A stretch of DNA of 64,000 nucleotides, from the NCBI GenBank assembly GCA_041913905.1, contig JAYSEK010000018.1, forward strand, positions 29,337 to 93,336. Direction: 5' to 3'. Positions within the stretch are counted from its first letter, which is position 1; each line of letters opens with the position of its first letter. Below the pieces are notes generated by a model. The model did not search any database and was not told the DNA's origin. It saw only the letters and a program-made list of their open reading frames with translations. The DNA is from Roseateles_B sp041913905 (GTDB taxonomy: Bacteria > Pseudomonadota > Gammaproteobacteria > Burkholderiales > Burkholderiaceae_C). Both the position numbers and the translations under genes were made by a program. Of this stretch, positions 7,035 to 13,166 are shown piece by piece.

Positions 7035-9293
7035 ATGCTGCGTTTCCGCTTCCCCATCGTCATCATCGACGAGGACTATCGCTCCGAGAACACCTCGGGT
7101 CTGGGCATCCGCGCCCTCGCCGACGCCATCCAGAAGGAAGGCTTCGAAGTGCTGGGCGTGACCAGCTATGGCGACCTCTCGCAGTTCGCCCAGCAGCAGA
7201 GCCGGGCCAGCGCCTTCATCCTGTCCATCGACGACGAGGAGTTCACCCCCGGCCCGGAGCTGGATCCGGCCGTGCTGAACCTGCGCAAGTTCATCGAGGA
7301 GATCCGCTTCAAGAATGCGGACATCCCCATCTACGTCTATGGCGAGACCCGCACCTCGCAGCACCTGCCCAATGACGTGCTGCGCGAGCTGCATGGCTTC
7401 ATCCACATGTTCGAAGACACGCCGGAGTTCGTGGCGCGTCACATCATCCGTGAAGCCAAGAGCTACCTCGACGGCCTGGCGCCGCCTTTCTTCAAGGCGC
7501 TGATGGACTACGCGCAGGACGGCTCCTACTCCTGGCACTGCCCGGGTCACTCCGGCGGCGTGGCCTTCCTGAAGAGCCCCGTGGGTCAGATGTTCCACCA
7601 GTTCTTTGGTGAGAACATGCTGCGCGCCGACGTCTGCAATGCCGTGGAGGAACTGGGGCAGCTGCTGGACCACACCGGCCCGGTGGCGGCGTCCGAGAAG
7701 AATGCTGCTCGCATCTTCAATGCCGACCACTGCTTCTTCGTCACCAACGGCACGTCCACCTCCAACAAGATGGTGTGGCACCACACTGTGGCGCCTGGTG
7801 ACGTGGTGGTGGTGGACCGCAACTGCCACAAGAGCATCCTGCACAGCATCATCATGACCGGCGCCGTGCCGGTCTTCATGACGCCCACGCGCAACCACTA
7901 CGGCATCATCGGTCCGATTCCGGAGAGCGAGTTCTCGCCGGAGAGCATCCGCAAGAAGATCGCCAAGAACCCGCTGCTCAAGGGCGTGGACGCCAAGAAG
8001 GTCAAGCCGCGCATCATGACGCTGACGCAGAGCACCTACGACGGCGTGCTCTACAACACCGAAACCATCAAGCAGAAGCTGGACGGCTGGATCGACACCC
8101 TGCATTTCGACGAGGCCTGGCTGCCGCATGCGGCCTTCCACAACTTCTACGGTTCCTACCATGCCATGGGCAAGAACCGCCCGCGTCCCAAGACGGCCAT
8201 GGTCTATGCCACCCAGTCGACGCACAAGCTGCTCGCGGGCCTGTCGCAGGCCTCGCAGGTGCTGGTGCAGGACTCGCAGAACGTGAAGCTGGACAAGCAT
8301 CTGTTCAACGAGGCCTACCTCATGCACACCTCCACCAGCCCGCAGTACTCCATCATCGCCAGCTGCGATGTGGCGGCGGCCATGATGGAGCCCCCGGGCG
8401 GCACGGCGCTGGTCGAGGAGAGCATCCTGGAAGCGCTGGACTTCCGCCGGGCGATGCGCAAGGTCGAGAAGGACTACGGCAAGGACTGGTGGTTCAAGGT
8501 CTGGGGTCCGGAGAAGCTGGCCGGCGAGGGTGTGGGCAAGCCTGCCGACTGGATGCTCAAGGCCAACGAGAAGTGGCATGGCTTCGGCCCCATCGAGGCC
8601 GGCTTCAACATGCTGGACCCGATCAAGTCCACCATCATCACGCCCGGGCTGGACATGAGCGGCAAGTTCGCCAAGACCGGCATCCCGGCGAGCATCGTCA
8701 CCAAGTTCCTGGCCGAGCATGGCGTGGTGGTGGAGAAGACGGGGCTCTACAGCTTCTTCATCATGTTCACCATCGGCATCACCAAGGGCCGCTGGAACAC
8801 GCTGCTGACCGCGCTGCAGCAGTTCAAGGACGACTACGACAAGAACGCGCCGCTGTGGCGCATCATGCCGGAGTTCTGTGCCGCCCAGCCGCGCTACGAG
8901 CGCATGGGGCTGCGCGATCTTTGCCAGAGCATCCACGAGGCCTATGCCAAGGGTGACATCGCCCGCCTGACCACCGAGGTCTATCTCTCGGAGTTGGAGC
9001 CGGCCATGAAGCCCAGCGATGCCTATGCGCACATCGCCCAACGCAAGACCGAGCGCGTGGCCATCGACAAGCTCGAAGGCCGCGTCACGACCTCGCTGCT
9101 GACGCCGTACCCGCCGGGCATCCCGCTGCTGATCCCCGGCGAGCGTTTCAACAAGAAGATCGTCGACTACCTGAAGTTCACCCGCGAGTTCAACCTCAAG
9201 TTCCCGGGCTTCGCCACCGATGTGCACGGTCTGGTCGAGGAGAAGGACGAGAACGGCAAGTCGCTCTACTTCGTCGATTGTGTTCGCGATTGA
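7035..9293 (+). CDS. Orn/Lys/Arg decarboxylase (fold-type I, PLP)
   Basis: 752 residues, the usual size of the bacterial inducible/biosynthetic decarboxylases of this family (AdiA, LdcC, SpeC). It has an N-terminal receiver-like wing domain (FPIVIIDEDYRSENTSGLG), then the PLP-binding domain with HCPGHSGGVAF-type context and the Schiff-base lysine in STHKLLAGLSQ (Lys398). The conserved C-terminal domain has LTPYPPGIPLLIPGE. The reaction is decarboxylation of arginine, lysine or ornithine to agmatine, cadaverine or putrescine. Exact specificity cannot be read from the sequence; similarity in feel is closest to AdiA/arginine-type enzymes. It may supply the polyamines handled by the cluster at 40-54 kb. 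It is a single gene, convergent with fabI. Confidence 0.93.
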   Translation: MLRFRFPIVIIDEDYRSENTSGLGIRALADAIQKEGFEVLGVTSYGDLSQFAQQQSRASAFILSIDDEEFTPGPELDPAVLNLRKFIEEIRFKNADIPIYVYGETRTSQHLPNDVLRELHGFIHMFEDTPEFVARHIIREAKSYLDGLAPPFFKALMDYAQDGSYSWHCPGHSGGVAFLKSPVGQMFHQFFGENMLRADVCNAVEELGQLLDHTGPVAASEKNAARIFNADHCFFVTNGTSTSNKMVWHHTVAPGDVVVVDRNCHKSILHSIIMTGAVPVFMTPTRNHYGIIGPIPESEFSPESIRKKIAKNPLLKGVDAKKVKPRIMTLTQSTYDGVLYNTETIKQKLDGWIDTLHFDEAWLPHAAFHNFYGSYHAMGKNRPRPKTAMVYATQSTHKLLAGLSQASQVLVQDSQNVKLDKHLFNEAYLMHTSTSPQYSIIASCDVAAAMMEPPGGTALVEESILEALDFRRAMRKVEKDYGKDWWFKVWGPEKLAGEGVGKPADWMLKANEKWHGFGPIEAGFNMLDPIKSTIITPGLDMSGKFAKTGIPASIVTKFLAEHGVVVEKTGLYSFFIMFTIGITKGRWNTLLTALQQFKDDYDKNAPLWRIMPEFCAAQPRYERMGLRDLCQSIHEAYAKGDIARLTTEVYLSELEPAMKPSDAYAHIAQRKTERVAIDKLEGRVTTSLLTPYPPGIPLLIPGERFNKKIVDYLKFTREFNLKFPGFATDVHGLVEEKDENGKSLYFVDCVRD

Positions 9294-9451
9294 CCACCCC
9301 CTACCGGCTTCGCCGGCCTTGCAGGCCGCGCCAGGCCAGAGGCCTGGCCCTTCGGTAGGCACAAACGCCACGGCGTTTGTGTCCGACCTCAGCCCCCTCA
9401 AGGGGGCAAGCCCGTAGGCCCGGCAGAGCCGGATCCTCGGGCTTCGTGACT

Positions 9452-9490
9452 GAAAAACAAAACGGGACTCGATGGTCCCGTTTTGTTTTG
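9452..9490 (+). terminator. Bidirectional intrinsic terminator 1
   Basis: Arms CAAAACGGGAC (9458-9468) and GTCCCGTTTTG (9475-9485) flank a 6-nt loop, with TTTTGTTTTG on the plus side and an A-run on the other side. It can therefore terminate both the decarboxylase and fabI transcripts. Confidence 0.85.
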
Positions 9491-9570
9491 TCGGCGTGTA
9501 GCTCGCCGCGGTGATGGTCTGCCTCTAGTCTCATTCGAGGGCCCCTTGTCGAGCCCGAAGCGCGTGCCTT

Positions 9571-9608
9571 GAAAAGCAAAACGGGACCAACGTAGTCCCG
9601 TTTTGTTT
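9571..9608 (-). terminator. Bidirectional intrinsic terminator 2
   Basis: Arms CAAAACGGGAC (9577-9587) and GTCCCGTTTTG (9595-9605) have exactly the same sequence as terminator 1 but a different 7-nt loop. It is nearest to the fabI stop and has A/T-rich flanks on both sides. Confidence 0.8.
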
Positions 9609-9692
9609 CCCCAGCGGAGCTTGGGGATCCGGCTCCGCCGGGCCCTCAAGCTCGCCCCCTTGAGGGGGCGCGCGAAGCGCGTAGGGGGTGGG

Positions 9693-10472
9693 TCATTCCC
9701 CAGACAATGCCACGTGGCTGAATCCGCCGTCGACGTAGATCACCTCGGAGCTGATGCCAGAGGAGAGGTCGGAGAAGAGGAAGGCCGCCGTGTTGCCAAC
9801 GTCCTCGATGGTGACGTTACGGCGGATGGGCGTGGTGGCGGCGAACTGGGTCAGCAGCTTGCCGAAGTCCTTGATGCCCGAGGCGGCCAGGGTCTTGATG
9901 GGGCCGGCGGAGATGCCGTTGACGCGGATGTTGCGGTCGCCCAGGGCGTAGGCCAGGTAGCGCACGCTGGACTCCAGCGAGGCCTTGGCCAGGCCCATGG
10001 TGTTGTAATTGGGCACATAGCGCTCGGCGCCCAGGTAGGACAGCGTCAGCAGCGAGGCGCCGGAGCGCAGGCGCGGTGCGGCCGCCTTGGCCATGGCCGG
10101 GAAGCTGTAGGCCGAGATGTCATGGGCGATGCGGAAATTCTCGCGGGTCAGCCCGTCCAGGAAATTGCCGGCAATCGCTTCGCGCGGTGCAAAACCGATG
10201 GAGTGCACGAAGCCGTCAAACTCGGGCCAGACCTCGCCCAGCTGGGCGAAAAGGCTGTCGATCTGCTCGTCGCTGGAAACGTCGCACTCGAACACCAGCT
10301 TGGAGTCGAACTCGGCGGCGAACTCGGTGATGCGGTCCTTGAAACGCTCGCCTACGTAGCTGAAGGCCAGTTCTGCGCCTTCGCGGTGGCAGGCCTTGGC
10401 AATGCCATAGGCAATCGACCGGTTGGAAAGGACGCCCGTGATCAGCAGGCGCTTGCCGGCGAGAAATCCCAT
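9693..10472 (-). CDS. fabI: Enoyl-[acyl-carrier-protein] reductase (NADH) FabI
   Basis: 259 residues, standard for FabI. The Rossmann start is GKRLLITGVLSNRSIAYGIA. The catalytic pair lies in YNTMGLAKAS (Tyr156 and Lys163, with the FabI spacing Y-x6-K), and a second conserved Tyr is in LSYLGAERY. The C-terminal region has SSGISSEVIYVDGGFS. It catalyses the last step of each fatty-acid elongation cycle in the cytoplasm. The gene is monocistronic, ends near a strong terminator, and its 5' side faces the structured RNA region at 10562. Confidence 0.96.
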   Translation of the reverse strand: MGFLAGKRLLITGVLSNRSIAYGIAKACHREGAELAFSYVGERFKDRITEFAAEFDSKLVFECDVSSDEQIDSLFAQLGEVWPEFDGFVHSIGFAPREAIAGNFLDGLTRENFRIAHDISAYSFPAMAKAAAPRLRSGASLLTLSYLGAERYVPNYNTMGLAKASLESSVRYLAYALGDRNIRVNGISAGPIKTLAASGIKDFGKLLTQFAATTPIRRNVTIEDVGNTAAFLFSDLSSGISSEVIYVDGGFSHVALSGE

Positions 10473-10561
10473 GTCTGCTCCTTGATATCAATGTTCAAAT
10501 CAGCGCGGGATTCTCTCACGCCCTCGTTTCAGGGCAAGCCGGGTTCTTGCGGGCATGGGGC

Positions 10562-10786
10562 TTGCATAGTACACTGCTGGCTTCACTGAATAAGTGAAAC
10601 GCTGGAGGCGGTAATGGCGGTGTACTGAAAAGTGCGCTGCAAGATGCAGCCCGGTGGCGTGATGGCGACGTGAGGCTGTGTGTGGCGCATAGGAGCATAC
10701 AGAGCTGCGTGGTGTCACGTGAAGCGATGCAGAGGGGCGCCGAAAGGTGTCCAGATGTGGGCGGATTCTTCCAGCCCATTTTTTTT
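10562..10786 (+). ncRNA. Candidate structured non-coding RNA or leader RNA, class unknown
   Basis: No credible open frame occurs here, but several long-range stems do. AGTACACTGC (10568-10577) pairs over all 10 bp (one G-U) with GCGGTGTACT (10617-10626). This encloses hairpin TTCACT/AGTGAA (10582-10598). Next come hairpin GCTGC/GCAGC (10636-10650), stem ACGTGA/TCACGT (10668-10673 with 10715-10720), and an inner stem CTGTGTG/CATACAG (10676-10682 with 10696-10702, one G-U). It closes with a terminator and eight U's (10758-10786). It could be a free-standing sRNA of about 200 nt or an attenuating leader of rimP-nusA-infB. I do not recognise a known riboswitch, 6S, tmRNA, SRP or RNase P core. The promoter is not evident, so the 5' end is a guess. 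Confidence 0.45.
10758..10786 (+). terminator. Intrinsic terminator upstream of rimP
   Basis: TGGGC (10758-10762) pairs with GCCCA (10774-10778), extended by GGA/TCC across a one-base bulge, with loop TTCT. Eight T's follow directly (10779-10786). No gene precedes it on this strand, which implies a non-coding transcript ending here. Confidence 0.75.
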
Positions 10787-11011
10787 GCTTGATCTGGCGA
10801 TGGAACTTTTGTTCTGAAGTTTTCTGTTGGGTCGGTGCTCCGGGTTTTAAAGCGCGGGGCATGGGCCGAACGACCGCTTGAGTGCTCTGCGGTGCGGGAA
10901 GTCCGCGCTGGCCCGGCGAAAGTCGAGTCAACGTGCCCGTGCGGCAGAGCTTCAGGCGCTTTTTGATTGCTGTTTTTGCTCCTCGAGAGACTAGAAGCCG
11001 ACACCTGACGC
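10787..11011 (+). promoter_or_regulatory. rimP operon upstream region
   Basis: These 225 bp lie between the terminator and rimP. The first part (10787-10850) is unusually A/T-rich for this genome and is the likely place for the operon promoter; no clear -35/-10 pair was picked. No gene is seen on either strand that shows plausible protein composition. Confidence 0.4.
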
Positions 11012-11641
11012 ATGACGAATTGGCAAGCTGTTGTTGAGAAAACCGTGACCGGTCTGGGTTACGAGCTGGTGGACTGCGAGCGCAGTGCCGGCGGCTTGCT
11101 GCGCGTCTACATCGACAAGCTGCCCGAGCAGGCGCTGGCCGGTGAAGTGATCACGGTGGACGACTGCGAGCGCGTGACGCGCCAGCTGCAGTACGTGCTC
11201 GAGGTGGAGGGCACGGACTACGCCCGGCTTGAGGTGTCCTCGCCGGGGGTGGATCGCCCGCTCAACAAGCTGGCCGACTACCAGCGCTTTGCCGGCCATC
11301 AGGTGGAAATCACCCTGCGCGAAGCCTTCCAGGGGCGCAAGAAGTATCGTGGCGTCCTCAGCGCTGAAGGCGAGGGCTGGCGCGTGGTCTTCAACGACGG
11401 CAAGGGCGACCAGGCGCTGGACTTCGCGCTGGACGAGGTGCGCAGCGCCAAGCTGGTGCCGGAAATCACTTTCAAGGGGCGCAATGCTGCACCCAAGGGT
11501 TCTGCCTCTCCCGGGCAGGACGCCGCGAGCAAGGTCAAGGCCGCGAAACCTTCCAAGAAGAAGCAGAGCAACGCCAAGGCCCGGCAGTCTGTGGAGACTG
11601 CCGATGAGGATGACAAGGTTGACGGAGGTCTCGATCAATGA
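11012..11641 (+). CDS. rimP: Ribosome maturation factor RimP
   Basis: 209 residues. The N-terminal RimP domain has VTGLGYELVDCERSAGG and LRVYIDK; the conserved centre is YVLEVEGTDYARLEVSSPGVDRPL split by the usual SPGVDRPL signature; a C-terminal SH3-like domain follows to about residue 155. Beyond that is a basic then acidic tail of some 50 residues (KAAKPSKKKQSNAKA followed by ETADEDDK) that E. coli RimP lacks. The protein assists 30S maturation. Its TGA overlaps the nusA ATG by four bases (ATGA), indicating translational coupling. Confidence 0.96.
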   Translation: MTNWQAVVEKTVTGLGYELVDCERSAGGLLRVYIDKLPEQALAGEVITVDDCERVTRQLQYVLEVEGTDYARLEVSSPGVDRPLNKLADYQRFAGHQVEITLREAFQGRKKYRGVLSAEGEGWRVVFNDGKGDQALDFALDEVRSAKLVPEITFKGRNAAPKGSASPGQDAASKVKAAKPSKKKQSNAKARQSVETADEDDKVDGGLDQ

Positions 11642-13116
11642 ACCGCGAACTGTTGATGCTGGTGGACGCCATCTCCCGCGAGAAGAGCGTGGAGCGCGAT
11701 GTGGTGTTTGGTGCCGTGGAAGCGGCCCTGGCTTCGGCCACCAAGAAGTTGTATGGCGGTGAGGTCGACATCCGCGTGGCCATCGACCGTGACTCCGGCG
11801 AATACGAGACCTTCCGCCGCTGGCACGTCGTGCCCAACGAGGCCGGCCTGCAGAACGCAGACGCCGAGATCCTGCTCTTCGAAGCCCAGGAGCAGATCCC
11901 CGACATCGAGATCGATGACCACATCGAGGAACCCGTCGAGTCCGTGCCCATCGGCCGCATCGGCGCCCAGGCCGCCAAGCAGGTCATCCTGCAGAAGATC
12001 CGCGACGCCGAGCGCGAGCAGCTGCTGAACGACTTCCTCTCGCGCGGCGAGAAGATCTTCATCGGCACCGTCAAGCGCCTGGACAAGGGCGACATCATCG
12101 CCGAGTCCGGCCGCGTGGAGGCGCGTCTGCGCCGCAACGAGATGATCCCCAAGGAAAACCTGCGCACCGGCGACCGCGTTCGTGCCGTGATCCTGGGTGT
12201 GGACCCCACCCAGCGTGGCCCGCAGATCATGCTCTCGCGTTCGTCGCCCGAGTTCATGAAGGAGCTGTTCGCCCAGGAAGTGCCCGAGATCGAGCAGGGC
12301 CTGCTGGAGATCAAGAGCTGCGCCCGTGACGCCGGCTCGCGCGCCAAGATCGCCGTGCTGTCGCATGACAAGCGCGTCGACCCCATCGGCACCTGCGTGG
12401 GCGTGCGCGGCTCGCGCGTCAACGGCGTGACCAATGAGCTCGCCGGCGAACGCGTGGACATCGTGCTGTGGTCCGAGGATCCCGCCCAGTTCGTGATCGG
12501 CGCGCTGGCGCCGGCCAACGTCCAGTCCATCGTTGTGGACGAGGAGCGCCATGCCATGGACGTGGTCGTGGACGAAGAAAACCTGGCCATCGCGATCGGT
12601 CGCGGCGGTCAGAACGTGCGCCTGGCCTCCGAGCTGACGGGCTGGCGCATCAACATCATGACGGCCGAGGAATCGGCCGCCAAGCAAGCTCAGGAGTCGG
12701 AATCGGTCCGCAAGCTCTTCGTCGAGAAGCTCGACGTGGACGAGGAAGTGGCCGAGATCCTGATCGCCGAAGGGTTCACCAGCCTGGAAGAAGTGGCCTA
12801 TGTGCCCATGCAGGAAATGCTGGAAGTCGAGGCCTTCGACGAGGACACGGTCAACGAGTTGCGCGCCCGTGCCAAGGACGCGCTGCTGACCATGGAAATC
12901 GCCCGCGAGGAAAAGGTCGAGGAAGTCTCCCAAGACCTGCGCGACCTGGAGGGCATGACGCCCGATCTGGTCGCCAAGCTCGCTGACGGCAACATCCATA
13001 CCCGCGACGACCTGGCCGACCTGGCCGTCGATGAACTCGTTGAACTGGCCGGCATGGACGAGGCTGCGGCCCGCGCCATGATCATGAAGGCCCGCGAACA
13101 CTGGTTCAACGCCTGA
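11638..13116 (+). CDS. nusA: Transcription termination/antitermination protein NusA
   Basis: 492 residues. Domains in order: the N-terminal RNA polymerase-binding domain (1-125), S1 domain (about 135-200, GEKIFIGTVKRLDKGDIIAE), KH1 (SRAKIAVLSHD, GVRGSRVNGVTNELAGERVD) and KH2 (AIGRGGQNVRLASELTGW). Two C-terminal acidic repeats follow (LIAEGFTSLEEVAYVP and DLEGMTPDLVAKLADGNIHT). The full-length E. coli-like form is therefore present. It is coupled to rimP through ATGA and followed after 50 bp by infB. Confidence 0.97.
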   Translation: MNRELLMLVDAISREKSVERDVVFGAVEAALASATKKLYGGEVDIRVAIDRDSGEYETFRRWHVVPNEAGLQNADAEILLFEAQEQIPDIEIDDHIEEPVESVPIGRIGAQAAKQVILQKIRDAEREQLLNDFLSRGEKIFIGTVKRLDKGDIIAESGRVEARLRRNEMIPKENLRTGDRVRAVILGVDPTQRGPQIMLSRSSPEFMKELFAQEVPEIEQGLLEIKSCARDAGSRAKIAVLSHDKRVDPIGTCVGVRGSRVNGVTNELAGERVDIVLWSEDPAQFVIGALAPANVQSIVVDEERHAMDVVVDEENLAIAIGRGGQNVRLASELTGWRINIMTAEESAAKQAQESESVRKLFVEKLDVDEEVAEILIAEGFTSLEEVAYVPMQEMLEVEAFDEDTVNELRARAKDALLTMEIAREEKVEEVSQDLRDLEGMTPDLVAKLADGNIHTRDDLADLAVDELVELAGMDEAAARAMIMKAREHWFNA

Positions 13117-13166
13117 TCCGCAGGCACGCAACCATTCGCACCCAGATTACCCAGAAGGATTCCCAC

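Larger units (their letters stand above)
9294..9692. other. Convergent intergenic region with two near-identical terminators
   Basis: Between the decarboxylase and fabI stops lie 399 bp without a credible gene. They contain two intrinsic terminators with the same 11-bp arms (9452-9490, 9571-9608) and GC-rich short inverted repeats such as CCCCTCAAGGGG near 9398 and CCCCCTTGAGGGGG near 9656. Confidence 0.7.

Noticed and set aside
7032..9401. 789-codon open frame antisense to the Orn/Lys/Arg decarboxylase
   Set aside because: Complement frame of a well-recognised gene; no domain, no plausible start, and rich in Arg/His/Val runs typical of shadow frames.
10885..10935. GGAAGTCCGCGCTGG resembling part of the RNase P RNA core
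   Set aside because: Only a short match; the surrounding P4 and other conserved elements are not present.
10516..11013. Minus-strand open frames of 140-165 codons between fabI and rimP
   Set aside because: Ser/Arg/Pro-rich with no domain, no ribosome site and overlapping the strong RNA stems; treated as non-coding.
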